From Azovibrio restrictus DSM 23866 (lineage in GTDB: Bacteria; Pseudomonadota; Gammaproteobacteria; Burkholderiales; Rhodocyclaceae), in contig NZ_AUCH01000016.1 in NCBI RefSeq assembly GCF_000429665.1, positions 1 through 64,000 on the forward strand: a stretch of 64,000 bases of DNA, given 5' to 3'. The position numbers and the translations under genes were made by a program. This document shows, in pieces, positions 7,981 through 16,555 of this stretch. The notes below the pieces were generated by a model that was not told the origin of the DNA, searched no databases, and worked only from the letters and a program-made list of their open reading frames with translations. Position 1 is the stretch's first letter; each line of letters opens with the position of its first letter.

Positions 7981-9018
7981 ATGAACGCCCCCAGCTCCCC
8001 CCAAATTCACAGTACCCATCTGCTCCCCCCGGCGTTGTTCGGTTTGCTGAACGACTACCAGCAGCGCTTTCCCCTCTGCCCGGAGCCCTTCGCCGCCATC
8101 GCCGCCGAACAGGGGCTGATGCTGGAAACGGTGCTGGCCGCCTACCGGGACTGGCAGGCCGCCGGGCTGGTGAGCCGCATCGGCCCCGTGTTTGCCCCGC
8201 ACCGGGTGGGGGTGAGCACCCTGGCCGCCCTGGCCGTGCCCCCCGAACAACTGGAAGCCGTGGCCGCCCAGGTGAGCGCCTGCCCCGAGGTGAACCACAA
8301 CTACGAGCGGGAACACCCATGGAACCTCTGGTTCGTGGTCACGGCGGCGGATGCCGTCCAGCTCCAGGCCCTGCTCGCCCAGATAGAGGTCGAAAGCGGC
8401 AGCCCCCTGCTCAATCTGCCCCTGGAAACCTCCTATCACATCGATCTGGGTTTTGATCTCCACCCCGGGCGTCGGCAGCAGGTCCGCCCCGGTCTCCGGG
8501 GGGAGCCGCCCTGCGCCCTGGCCGGCCTGGACCGGCAACTGCTGACGGCCCTGGAAGCGGGGCTGCCCCTGGCGCCCAGGCCCTACGCCCGGCTGGCCGA
8601 GGCCGCCGGCCTCAACGAAGCCTGGCTCCTGGCCCGCCTGGAGGAATGGCTGGAAAGCGGCGTGCTGAAGCGCTTTGGCGTCGTGGTGCGACACCACGAA
8701 CTGGGCTACCGGGCCAACGCCATGTGCGTCTGGAACGTGCCCGAGGCCCGCATTGACGCCCTGGGCGAACAACTCGCCCGGCAACCCGGGGTCACCCTTT
8801 GCTACCGGCGCAAACGCCAGCTGCCCGACTGGCCCTACAACCTCTACTGCATGATCCACGGCCAGGCCCGGGAGGCGGTGCACCAGCAGAAAAACGCCCT
8901 GGCTGCCCGCCTGGGCCTGGATGCCTATCCCCAGCAGATGCTCTTCAGCGGCCGCCGCTTCAAGCAATGCGGCGCCCGTTACAGTAGCCCCGTCCTGGAG
9001 GTGCTGGCCCATGGCTGA
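7981..9018 (+). CDS. nirDL: siroheme decarboxylase subunits, fused NirDL
   Basis: 345-residue fusion of two Lrp-like siroheme decarboxylase units that remove propionate carboxyls from siroheme to give didecarboxysiroheme on the way to heme d1. The N-terminal half carries HNYEREHPWNLWFV (the NirD/NirG-type block). The C-terminal half carries CYRRKRQLPDWPYNLY (the NirL/NirH-type block). The ATG at 7981 was chosen because an upstream in-frame ATG lies inside nirF. The stop overlaps the nirG start by 8 bases. Fusions of this kind are known in other denitrifiers. Confidence 0.93.
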   Translation: MNAPSSPQIHSTHLLPPALFGLLNDYQQRFPLCPEPFAAIAAEQGLMLETVLAAYRDWQAAGLVSRIGPVFAPHRVGVSTLAALAVPPEQLEAVAAQVSACPEVNHNYEREHPWNLWFVVTAADAVQLQALLAQIEVESGSPLLNLPLETSYHIDLGFDLHPGRRQQVRPGLRGEPPCALAGLDRQLLTALEAGLPLAPRPYARLAEAAGLNEAWLLARLEEWLESGVLKRFGVVVRHHELGYRANAMCVWNVPEARIDALGEQLARQPGVTLCYRRKRQLPDWPYNLYCMIHGQAREAVHQQKNALAARLGLDAYPQQMLFSGRRFKQCGARYSSPVLEVLAHG

Positions 9019-9472
9019 ACACCATCCCCTGGACGCCACCGACCGGGCCATCATCAACGCCCTGCAAGGGGATTTCCCCCTGGTGCCGGAACCCTTCGCT
9101 GCTGCCGCCGCGCCCCTGGGGCTCAGTGAGGCGGAACTGCTGGCCCGCCTGCAGACCCTGCTGGAACAGGGCAGCCTGACCCGCTTCGGCCCCCTGTTCC
9201 AGATCGAGCGCCTGGGCGGCGCCTTCTGCCTGGCCGCCATGGCCGTGCCGCCAGAAGATTTCGAGCGGGTGGCGGAAATCGTCAACAGCTTCCCCCAGGT
9301 GGCCCACAACTACGCCCGGGAACACCGGCTCAACATGTGGTTCGTGCTCGCCACCGAAACCCCCGCGGGCATCGCTGCCGCCGTGGCCGCCATCGAAGCA
9401 GCCACGGGCCTCACCGTGCTGCCCTTCCCCAAGGAGCGGGAATACTTCGTGGACATGAGGCTCACCGCATGA
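9011..9472 (+). CDS. nirG: siroheme decarboxylase subunit NirG
   Basis: 153-residue Lrp-like protein paralogous to the N-terminal half of NirDL: it shares PLVPEPFA near the start, HNYAREHRLNMWFV in the middle and a late KEREYFVDMRL end. It is expected to pair with NirH in siroheme decarboxylation in the cytoplasm. The ATG overlaps the end of nirDL. A 130-base spacer separates it from nirH, the longest gap within the otherwise compact nirF-nirN block. Confidence 0.9.
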   Translation: MAEHHPLDATDRAIINALQGDFPLVPEPFAAAAAPLGLSEAELLARLQTLLEQGSLTRFGPLFQIERLGGAFCLAAMAVPPEDFERVAEIVNSFPQVAHNYAREHRLNMWFVLATETPAGIAAAVAAIEAATGLTVLPFPKEREYFVDMRLTA

Positions 9473-9553
9473 ACCTTGACCAGGAAAATCCGGCACCAAG
9501 GAAAGCACAGCTGCCGGCTCGGATGACAAGGTGGCTGCGCCACAGCTGCATGG

Positions 9554-9593
9554 CTTTTTGCGTACCTTTGCGCCTTCGCGCCTTTGCGATGAG
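9554..9593 (+). repeat. CTTTGCG-type intergenic repeat between nirG and nirH
   Basis: Three imperfect TTTGCG units (tttttgcg, ctttgcgc, ctttgcga) alternate with CCTTCGCG. Similar CTTTGCG/CTTCGCG strings are common intergenic repeats in many bacterial genomes. It lies in the nirG-nirH spacer and does not interrupt either gene. Confidence 0.5.
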
Positions 9594-9602
9594 GTTTGCC
9601 GC

Positions 9603-10133
9603 ATGAACGCCCCCTCCCCCCTCGACGAACTGGAACGCCGCCTGGTGCGCGCCACCCAGGCCGGCCTGCCCCTGGTACCCCGGCCCTACGCCCGCCTCGC
9701 CGAAGCCCTGGGTCTCAGCGAGGCGGAGGTGATCGCCCGGCTGCAGGCCATGCTGGAGCGGGGCGCCATCCGCCGCATCGGCGTGGTGCCCAACCACTAC
9801 GCCATCGGCTACACCGCCAACGGCATGAGCGTCTGGGATGTAGCCGATGAACAGGTGGACGCCGTGGGCGAATTCCTCGGCCGCCAGGCCGCCGTCACCC
9901 ACTGCTACCGGCGCCCCCGCCGCCTGCCCGACTGGCCCTACAACCTGTTCGCCATGGTGCACGGCAAAAGCCGGGCCGAGGCCCTGGCTCAGGTCGAGCA
10001 TCTGGCCGGGCGGGTGGCGGCCGAATTCGGCCCGGAATTTGGCAACATCGTTCGGGGCCGGGACGTCCTCTTTTCCAGCCGCATCCTCAAGAAAACCGGC
10101 CTGCGCATCGGCGCCGGCCCCCGGGAGGGTTAA
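9603..10133 (+). CDS. nirH: siroheme decarboxylase subunit NirH
   Basis: 176-residue paralogue of the C-terminal half of NirDL: PLVPRPYARLAEALGLSEAE near the N-terminus, CYRRPRRLPDWPYNLFAM in the middle and a DVLFSSRILKKTGL end. It acts with NirG or NirDL in siroheme decarboxylation. The ATG at 9603 starts right at the conserved N-terminus; a longer in-frame start at 9531 would translate the repeat spacer. nirJ begins 3 bases after its stop. Confidence 0.9.
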   Translation: MNAPSPLDELERRLVRATQAGLPLVPRPYARLAEALGLSEAEVIARLQAMLERGAIRRIGVVPNHYAIGYTANGMSVWDVADEQVDAVGEFLGRQAAVTHCYRRPRRLPDWPYNLFAMVHGKSRAEALAQVEHLAGRVAAEFGPEFGNIVRGRDVLFSSRILKKTGLRIGAGPREG

Positions 10134-10136
10134 GCC

Positions 10137-11339
10137 ATGTTCCGCATCAGCCAGTTCCTGAAGGAAATCGACCAGCCCACCCCCGCCGGCCCCCGGCGCA
10201 ACCCGCCCGGCCCGGTGGTGATCTGGAACCTGGTGCGGCGCTGCAACCTCACCTGCAAGCACTGCTACTCCATCTCGGCGGACAAGGATTTCCCCGGCGA
10301 ACTCTCCACCGAGCAGGTCTACACGGTGATGGACGATCTCAAGGGCTTCCGGGTGCCGGTGCTGATCCTCTCCGGCGGCGAACCTCTGCTGCGGCCGGAC
10401 ATCTTCGAGATCGCCCGGCGCGCCAAGGCCATGGGTTTTTACGTGGCTCTGTCCTCCAACGGCACCCTGATCGACGCGGACAACATCGTCGCCATCGCCG
10501 CCATCGGCTTCGACTACGTGGGCATCAGCCTGGACGGCATGGCCGCCACCCACGACAAGTTCCGCCGCAAGGCCGGCGCCTTCGACGCATCGCTCTCCGC
10601 CCTGCGCCTGTGCCGGCAGCGGAACATCAAGGTGGGCGTGCGCTACACCATGACCGAGGACAACGCCCAGGACCTGCCCGCCCTGCTGCAACTGGTGGCC
10701 GACGAGGGTATCGACAAGTTCTACTTCTCCCACCTCAACTACGCCGGGCGGGGCAACAAGCACCGGGCCGACGATGCCCGCCACGCCAGCACCCGGGCTG
10801 CCATGGACCTGCTTTTCGACAGCTGCCTGGCCAGCCTGGGCCGGGGCGAGGCCAAGGAGTTCGTGACCGGCAACAACGACGCCGACGGGGTCTATCTGCT
10901 GCACTGGATCGCCACCCGCTTCCCGGACAAGACCGCCCACATCCGCGCCAAGCTGCAGCAATGGGGCGGCAACGCCAGCGGCGTCAACGTGGCCAACATC
11001 GACAACCTGGGCAACGTGCACCCGGACACCATGTGGTGGCACGAGACCCTGGGCAACGTCCAGGAGCGGCCCTTCTCCGCCATCTGGAGCGATCTTTCCA
11101 ACCCCCTGATGGCCGGCCTGCGCCAGCATCCCCGCCCCCTGGAGGGGCGCTGCGGCGCCTGCCGCTACCGGGATATCTGCAACGGCAGCTCCCGGGTGCG
11201 GGCCCAGCAGGTGACCGGCAACCCCTGGGCCGAGGACCCGGGCTGCTACCTGCTCGACCCGGAAATCGGCGTGGCCGCAGACGATTACGGCCGGCGGGTG
11301 CGCACCACCCCCTGGATCAAGCTGGAGGCCGTGGCATGA
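10137..11339 (+). CDS. nirJ: heme d1 biosynthesis radical SAM protein NirJ
   Basis: Radical S-adenosylmethionine enzyme that exchanges propionate side chains for oxo groups in heme d1 synthesis. The 400-residue protein has the cluster motif CNLTCKHC (Cys36, 40, 43), a GGEPLL SAM-binding block, and a C-terminal extra cluster region with CGACRYRDIC and a later GC pair. Its stop overlaps the ATG of nirN (ATGA). Confidence 0.95.
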   Translation: MFRISQFLKEIDQPTPAGPRRNPPGPVVIWNLVRRCNLTCKHCYSISADKDFPGELSTEQVYTVMDDLKGFRVPVLILSGGEPLLRPDIFEIARRAKAMGFYVALSSNGTLIDADNIVAIAAIGFDYVGISLDGMAATHDKFRRKAGAFDASLSALRLCRQRNIKVGVRYTMTEDNAQDLPALLQLVADEGIDKFYFSHLNYAGRGNKHRADDARHASTRAAMDLLFDSCLASLGRGEAKEFVTGNNDADGVYLLHWIATRFPDKTAHIRAKLQQWGGNASGVNVANIDNLGNVHPDTMWWHETLGNVQERPFSAIWSDLSNPLMAGLRQHPRPLEGRCGACRYRDICNGSSRVRAQQVTGNPWAEDPGCYLLDPEIGVAADDYGRRVRTTPWIKLEAVA

Positions 11340-12916
11340 AGACCCCGCTGCTTCTGATCGGCGCCCTGCTCGCCGGGACCGCCCTGGCCCAGACCGCTCC
11401 CACGGCTGCAACCGCCGCCAGCCTCGCCGGCATCGACCCCGCCCCCCTCTACCGGCAGCACTGCGCCGCCTGCCACGGGGCCGACCGGCTCGGGGGCATG
11501 GGCCCAGCCCTGCTGCCGGAAAGCCTGGAACGGCTGCGCAAGCCCGAGGCGGTGAAGACCATCCGCGCGGGCCGCGCCGCCACCCAGATGCCCGCCTTCG
11601 GCACCCTCCTGAGCCCGGAACAGATCGCCGCCCTGGCCGACAGCCTCTACCAGCCCGTCAGCCCGGCGCCGCGCTGGAGCGAGGCGGACATCCGCCTGTC
11701 CCGCATCCAGGCCGCCGACCCGGCCCAGCTCCCCGACCGGCCCGTGTTCCAGGCCGACCCCATGAACCTGTTCGTGGTGGTGGAAGCCGGCGACCACCAC
11801 GTCAGCATCCTCGACGGGGACAAGCTCGAACCCATCCACCGCTTCGCCTCCCGCTACGCCCTGCATGGGGGCCCCAAGTTCTCGCCGGACGGGCGTTTCG
11901 TCTACTTTGCCTCCCGGGACGGCTGGATCACCCAGTTCGACCTGTGGAGCCTGACCACCGTGGCCGAGGTGCGGGCCGGGCTCAACACCCGCAACGCCGC
12001 CGTCTCCGGCGACGGCCGTTACGTGATGGTGGCCAACACCCTGCCCGGCAACCTGGTGCTGTTCGATAGCGACCTGAAGCTGGTCAAGGTGATCGAGGCC
12101 AGGAGCCTGGACGGCAAGCAGGCCTCCCGGGTCTCGGCGGTGTACGACGCCTCGCCGCGCCGGAGCTTCGTGGCCGCCATGAAAGACCTGCCGGAAATCT
12201 GGGAAATCAGCTACGACGAGCAGGCGCCTCCCATCCACGACGGCCTGGTGCACGACTACCGCATGGGCGAGGCCATCGCCAAACCCGGCTACCTGAACCC
12301 CCGCCGCACGCCCCTGGAGGCGGTGCTGGACGACTTCTTCTTCGACCAGGGCTACACCCACGTGATGGGCGCCAGCCGCGAGGGCAGGGGCCAGGTGGTG
12401 AATCTGGACATCCGCCGCAAGGTGGCCGACCTGGCCCTGCCCGGCATGCCCCACCTGGGCTCGGGCATCACCTTCACCTGGAACGGGGAGCCGGTGATGG
12501 CCTCCACCAACCTGAAGGAGGGCGAGGTCACCGTGATCAGCATGAAGGACTGGCGGGTGGTGAAGGACATCCCCACCCGGGGCCCGGGCTTCTTCCTCAG
12601 GAGCCACAGCCAGTCCCCCTACGCCTTCGTGGATTCCATGATGAGCAAGGAGGGCAGGAACGTCCTGCAGCTGATCGACAAACAGAAGCTCGAAGTGGTC
12701 AAGGAATTCACCGCTCCCCCGGGCCAGACCCTGGCCCACGTGGAATTCACCAAGGACGGCCGCTACGCCCTGGCCAGCCTCTGGGAAATGGACGGGGCCC
12801 TGGTGATCTACGACATGCAGACCCTGCAGGAAATCAAACGTCTGCCCATGAAGAAGCCGGTGGGCAAGTACAACGTCTGGAACAAGATCCAGAAAGACGA
12901 AGGCACCAGCCACTGA
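11336..12916 (+). CDS. nirN: NirN, cytochrome cd1-like dihydro-heme d1 dehydrogenase
   Basis: 526-residue NirS paralogue: signal peptide to about residue 19, cytochrome c domain with CAACH at 43-47, and a d1-type propeller. In studied species NirN oxidises the last heme d1 precursor in the periplasm and hands d1 to NirS. The ATG at 11336 is fixed by the signal peptide and the 4-base overlap with nirJ; a longer open frame runs upstream antiparallel to no known domain and was ignored. Confidence 0.93.
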   Translation: MKTPLLLIGALLAGTALAQTAPTAATAASLAGIDPAPLYRQHCAACHGADRLGGMGPALLPESLERLRKPEAVKTIRAGRAATQMPAFGTLLSPEQIAALADSLYQPVSPAPRWSEADIRLSRIQAADPAQLPDRPVFQADPMNLFVVVEAGDHHVSILDGDKLEPIHRFASRYALHGGPKFSPDGRFVYFASRDGWITQFDLWSLTTVAEVRAGLNTRNAAVSGDGRYVMVANTLPGNLVLFDSDLKLVKVIEARSLDGKQASRVSAVYDASPRRSFVAAMKDLPEIWEISYDEQAPPIHDGLVHDYRMGEAIAKPGYLNPRRTPLEAVLDDFFFDQGYTHVMGASREGRGQVVNLDIRRKVADLALPGMPHLGSGITFTWNGEPVMASTNLKEGEVTVISMKDWRVVKDIPTRGPGFFLRSHSQSPYAFVDSMMSKEGRNVLQLIDKQKLEVVKEFTAPPGQTLAHVEFTKDGRYALASLWEMDGALVIYDMQTLQEIKRLPMKKPVGKYNVWNKIQKDEGTSH

Positions 12917-12949
12917 TTGCGCTTCCCCCAACCCCTAAGGAGAAACCCC

Positions 12950-13210
12950 ATGCACGACTGCAGCCTGCCCATCTTCAACCAGAGCCCCCACCCCTTCGAT
13001 GCCCGGGGAATCGCCAAACGCTTTCGCCACGCGGCCATCTTCGGCGCCCTGAACGCCCTGGAAAGAGGCGAGGTCATGCGCTTTTGCAATGACCACGACC
13101 CCATTCCCCTGCTGCAGCAGATCGCCGAGCACTTCGGCGAGCGGGTAGCCGTCCATTACGTTTCCCGCCAGCCGGGGGAGATCGTCATCGACTTCAGCAT
13201 CATGGCCTGA
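12950..13210 (+). CDS. DUF2249 family protein
   Basis: 86-residue cytoplasmic protein. The FDARGIAKRFRH and HDPIPLLQQIAEHFGE segments match the DUF2249 family, whose members are often found beside NO- or nitrite-metabolism genes; the biochemical role is not established. An AAGGAGAAACCCC ribosome site precedes the ATG at 12950. It follows nirN by 33 bases and is probably the last gene of the nir operon. A short CGGGGGC/GCCCCCG hairpin follows at 13215-13231. Confidence 0.8.
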   Translation: MHDCSLPIFNQSPHPFDARGIAKRFRHAAIFGALNALERGEVMRFCNDHDPIPLLQQIAEHFGERVAVHYVSRQPGEIVIDFSIMA

Positions 13211-13270
13211 GGGGCGGGGGCTGGGCCCCCGTACCTCAAGAAGCGGCGCCGTCAGGCTGTTGCCGGCCCC

Positions 13271-13543
13271 TTAATCCAGCTCTGCCCGGGACAGAAGATC
13301 CCGAAGGAGCTCCTCGTCCTGAAAGGCGGCCGACATGGCGGCCCCCAGACGCTCCAGGGCGGCACGTGGCCCCTGGGCCGAGAACATCCCCGCTTCCGGG
13401 TCGAAGGAAATGGCGTCCATCAAGTCCGGCAGCTGCTCGGACATGATGACCTGGGCAATGGAATTCCAGTCATAGCCGTTGCCGCTCCACCCCTCGTCGC
13501 TCAGCTCTTCAAAGACATGTAATCTTCTGCTCTCAAAGAAAGG
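13271..13543 (-). pseudogene. Imm51-like immunity domain remnant without a start
   Basis: A 90-codon open stretch immediately follows, in the same frame, the stop codon of the upstream gene. It contains GWSGNGYDWNSIAQV, then SEQLPDL and FDPEAGMFSA, the signature of immunity protein 51 of polymorphic toxin systems. No ATG, GTG or TTG precedes the conserved region, and the N-terminal part of the family is missing. It therefore reads as a decayed gene or a 3' fragment left by recombination. The TAA at 13271-13273 ends it cleanly. Confidence 0.65.
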
Positions 13544-14038
13544 TTAGTCTGGCTGATAAACCCAGGTTCTGGTTTCAAAGTCATAGCTGATTGTGTCGAA
13601 AGCCATAAAGCTGGATTCGTAAAACAGAATGGGTTTCCCCTGGTCGTCGAGCTTGTACAAGCTCCTGGGGGATATGGAGCGTAGGGCGTCCTGGGATAAA
13701 CCCGCTTCTGCCAGGGACGACGGATATTTTCCGTGGGCTACCGAATAGGAAATGATTCCAGCGGCAATTTCGTCAGCGGCGGCCCGATCCGAATTAAGGC
13801 GGGTGTGGTGGATGCCCGCAATCAGCACGGCAGTCCCGACCCAGAGCACAATTCGAAGCACCTGGAGTTTTCTGCGCTGTGGTTTCAGAAAAATGAGGTA
13901 AGCGCTATAGGGCAGCCAGAGTAGCCAGATTAAAATAAATAAAAACAGAATAGGGCCCACATGACGCTGGGCACCAAAAAACGCTATAACCAGAGCGGCG
14001 AAAATAGAGGTTCTGAGCGATTTAATGGTTGTGTTCAT
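13544..14038 (-). CDS. hypothetical membrane protein of the immunity island
   Basis: 164 residues. Three hydrophobic helices cover roughly residues 10-24, 28-50 and 58-77, followed by a soluble C-terminal domain with a GKYPSSLAEAGL segment reminiscent of the tails of pilin-like or inner-membrane immunity-type proteins. No named family was recognised. It is clearly AT-richer than the nir genes. It lies directly upstream of, and in frame with, the Imm51 remnant, so the two could be pieces of a rearranged locus. Confidence 0.6.
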   Translation of the reverse strand: MNTTIKSLRTSIFAALVIAFFGAQRHVGPILFLFILIWLLWLPYSAYLIFLKPQRRKLQVLRIVLWVGTAVLIAGIHHTRLNSDRAAADEIAAGIISYSVAHGKYPSSLAEAGLSQDALRSISPRSLYKLDDQGKPILFYESSFMAFDTISYDFETRTWVYQPD

Positions 14039-14141
14039 GGTTTGCGTGGGGCTGGTCGTCAGGGAATCGGCGGCCGGCGGGTAATGGCGTATTTTCTTCA
14101 GGCGACTCTATTCTGGGCAATGCTTTATGATTCGAGCGATG

Positions 14142-14477
14142 CTATCGGCCATGGCTTACCTGCAGGATTTCCCCATTGGCAGCGCGAATGACGGTTATCG
14201 CTTTGCCTCCCAGAGTTTTCTTGGGTAGAAATCCGGAAACAACCCAGAAATCGCCCGAGCGCACTGCCACAAAAGGCTGTTGGTTTCGTATCTTCTCTTC
14301 ACCACAAAAGGCGCCAGCCACGGCCAGGTGGGTGGCTTTGGCGACTTCGGGAGTTGGAACAATCTCTGTTTCCGGACGCCGCAGTGGGCCATCCTGTTGC
14401 AGCGTCTCCTGAGCCTGCTCTGCGGCAATTTGCCTATGGAGCTCGTCTTCCGCGTGAAGGTTGCTCATTGATGCCAT
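14142..14477 (-). CDS. NTF2-fold immunity protein (YbbC/YhhH type)
   Basis: 111 residues. The stretch CGEEKIRNQQPFVAVRSGDF, followed by WVVSGFLPKKTLGGKA and a closing NGEILQVSHG, matches the NTF2-fold immunity family typified by the YbbC/YhhH domain of Rhs loci. Those proteins neutralise cognate toxins in the cytoplasm. No toxin gene is adjacent, so it is an orphan here. There is no signal peptide. Family assignment is by pattern memory; the specific toxin is unknown. Confidence 0.7.
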   Translation of the reverse strand: MASMSNLHAEDELHRQIAAEQAQETLQQDGPLRRPETEIVPTPEVAKATHLAVAGAFCGEEKIRNQQPFVAVRSGDFWVVSGFLPKKTLGGKAITVIRAANGEILQVSHGR

Positions 14478-14556
14478 GCCTGTGAGAAAAAAGCGTCAGA
14501 AGATGGGAGGCGGGTGAAGTTTTGCATATAGGTTGTTATCCCAACTCTCGATGTGC

Positions 14557-14964
14557 TTAAGCACCCGCATGGCGCAGGTAGTGAAGGATGTAGCCAGAAT
14601 AGACCAGCGTTCCGGTAGCGACTTCCGCCTTGAAACAGGCCAAGAGCTCCTTTTCCGAGTGGAACCCGTATTGACCAAGGGTGTCCGCTGCAAAGGCTGA
14701 AAGGCGCCATGCATCGAAACCATTGGTTTCCCCCTTTTCCCCAAAGTCGAAGTCGACCGTACCTCCTTCGAGATGAACGGCACAGCCATACCCATGTTTG
14801 AAATACTTGGTGCCCCCTGGAAGGATGCCTGTTTGGGCAATCCCATTGCACGCCCACTCCGTGTTGCTTCGGGGAAGAGCTATTCCTGCTTCTTGAAGCA
14901 GCCGTAGTGCCAGCGATACCGAGGCTAGGTAATCGGCGATAAGCGTTGCAAGGCGCTGGTCCAT
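14557..14964 (-). CDS. DUF6896-like protein of the immunity island
   Basis: 135 residues, soluble. It contains KYFKHGYGCAVHLEGGTVDFDFG, a GFDAWRLSAFA helix and a closing LVYSGYILHYL, a pattern recalled from DUF6896 proteins that occur in polymorphic-toxin contexts. The function is unknown; an immunity role is inferred from location among other immunity-type genes. Confidence 0.55.
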   Translation of the reverse strand: MDQRLATLIADYLASVSLALRLLQEAGIALPRSNTEWACNGIAQTGILPGGTKYFKHGYGCAVHLEGGTVDFDFGEKGETNGFDAWRLSAFAADTLGQYGFHSEKELLACFKAEVATGTLVYSGYILHYLRHAGA

Positions 14965-15132
14965 GGCTGCTAGCGAAGCTGTAGAAAAAGGCGATTTTGG
15001 CCGACGAAGCGGCTTATGAAAAAATGATCTTTCATGGCCTTGTTTTTGAATTTAATGACTCTACAGCGTCGACGTGTGAATTCAAGGGGCGGCTGTCCCT
15101 TGGAAGTTTGAGGTTTGGCTTCATATGGAAGG

Positions 15133-15498
15133 CTAAGCCTTGCCATTGAATGTGACCTGAATAAAACTTTTATTCTTGGGCAGATACTTTGCCTGGAAGA
15201 AGCAGGTTCCGCCGTCGAAGAAAATGACAAATCGGGTTTGAGTATACGGCGGCGGGGGTATGCAGAAGGCATTGATGTAGATTACCTTGCTGCTGCCTTC
15301 CAACTGGCCTTGATATTGAAACGAGTAATTGGACCACTTTTCCAATATCAAATGCTGTTTGGTGGCAATCTGTTTTACATGCGGGGCAAGCTGGGCGCGG
15401 ACAGCAGTAATTTCCTCCTGTGTTGGAGACCAGGAGCCACCAGGAACGGCGATCCACGAACCCACAGCAATTGCTGCAGCCACAGGCAACTCACTCAT
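15133..15498 (-). CDS. hypothetical protein, immunity-like
   Basis: 121 residues. A possible signal or hydrophobic start (SELPVAAAIAVGSWIAVPGG) is followed by a compact beta-rich domain containing YINAFC, a hydrophobic FVIFFDGGTCFFQAKYLP block and an NGKA end. Small proteins with such an FDGG-C-F-Y pattern occur in toxin-immunity neighbourhoods, but I cannot name the family. Orientation and base composition match the neighbouring island genes. 168 bases without a recognised gene separate it from the next gene downstream. Confidence 0.55.
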   Translation of the reverse strand: MSELPVAAAIAVGSWIAVPGGSWSPTQEEITAVRAQLAPHVKQIATKQHLILEKWSNYSFQYQGQLEGSSKVIYINAFCIPPPPYTQTRFVIFFDGGTCFFQAKYLPKNKSFIQVTFNGKA

Positions 15499-15596
15499 GA
15501 AATCCAGTTCCGTAGGTAAGTACGCTGCATAGCGCTTTATTGCACAATGTCCGGCGACCGGAGGGCTTGGGTTTGAGCGATGGATATAAAAGTGGA

Positions 15597-16037
15597 TTAC
15601 CCAATGCTTGCATCAGTAAAGCCGTCACTGATGCTACCCTCTGCCACAATGCTATGGCCCCAGAAAAGATCGCCGTCATCAAAGTCGAAGGAAAAGCAGC
15701 CTTTTGAATCGATAAATATGGATTTGAGGGACATTTTAAGTTTGAAATCTTCTGGTGAGTCTTCGTCTTGATCCTCTTCCAGCCAATTGTTGTTCCGCAA
15801 ATCCAGTAATTTTTCTGCGGCAATTTCTTTGGCGAGTCTGTCAAAGTTTTCGATATTTTCGCAGATTGTATTTCCGATTTTTGTGGCTTTCTGAAGGTCG
15901 TTCGTGTCTGTTGCCGAAAGCTGAATTGTGATTACAGTCTCGTTCCAGTAGATAGACCCTTCCCACCATTCAGTGGCCTTGTCGAAAGTTAGTTCTCCAA
16001 GTATAGGGTCATGCAGTGGTTTGTTTTGGGTGCTCAT
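15597..16037 (-). CDS. DUF2262 family protein
   Basis: 146 residues, acidic and cytoplasmic. It shows the DUF2262 pattern: DPILGELTFDKATEWWEGSI at the start, AAEKLLDLRNNNWLEED in the middle and FDFDDGDLFWGHSI near the end. DUF2262 proteins are a recurrent component of polymorphic-toxin immunity arrays; no biochemical activity is known. The gene sits in the AT-rich island. Confidence 0.75.
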   Translation of the reverse strand: MSTQNKPLHDPILGELTFDKATEWWEGSIYWNETVITIQLSATDTNDLQKATKIGNTICENIENFDRLAKEIAAEKLLDLRNNNWLEEDQDEDSPEDFKLKMSLKSIFIDSKGCFSFDFDDGDLFWGHSIVAEGSISDGFTDASIG

Positions 16038-16055
16038 GGGTTTTCGACTATCGGT

Positions 16056-16547
16056 CTATCGTTTTAATTCAGGCTCTTCGCGGCCTTGGGGGTGTGGGCG
16101 CTTTCTGCAGTTGGTTAAGTCAATCATGAGAGGACCTGTTGTCGTCTCAATTTCTGCCTTCAACTTTGCCAGCAGCGGCATAAATTCTGTGGGTGCGCAT
16201 GCTAGGAATAGCGATGAGGGAACCTCCAGAAATCTCTGTTTTTTCTTTGAGTACCACTTCGCTCGTGCATAGTATATGGGGAAGTAGTGTGATTTTGAAT
16301 TCACTGTCACTATGGCTGCCGATTCAGCTGCACCATTCCGGACAGCACGAACCAACCCCTCACATACATGTTTGATCGAGTATTCTATATCAGAAGAGTC
16401 ATTTATTGTTGGTGCAACCGGATCAAGCGGAGCTTTTCTTCGAATTATATTCGGTGGGTCGAAAGCTAAAAAAATCAGCAGCGAGATAAAAAACGTGACC
16501 GCTGCAAAGACAAGCATATTATCGATCCAGTCTATCAGCATCATCAT
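16056..16547 (-). CDS. hypothetical single-pass membrane protein
   Basis: 163 residues with one N-terminal transmembrane helix (about 8-30), then a soluble domain with a lysine-rich patch (RAKWYSKKKQ) and a basic C-terminus. An AGGAA ribosome site precedes three consecutive ATG codons; the first was taken. No family was recognised. It starts 18 bases from the DUF2262 gene, so the two may be co-transcribed. Confidence 0.55.
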   Translation of the reverse strand: MMMLIDWIDNMLVFAAVTFFISLLIFLAFDPPNIIRRKAPLDPVAPTINDSSDIEYSIKHVCEGLVRAVRNGAAESAAIVTVNSKSHYFPIYYARAKWYSKKKQRFLEVPSSLFLACAPTEFMPLLAKLKAEIETTTGPLMIDLTNCRKRPHPQGREEPELKR

Positions 16548-16555
16548 CGAAAATT

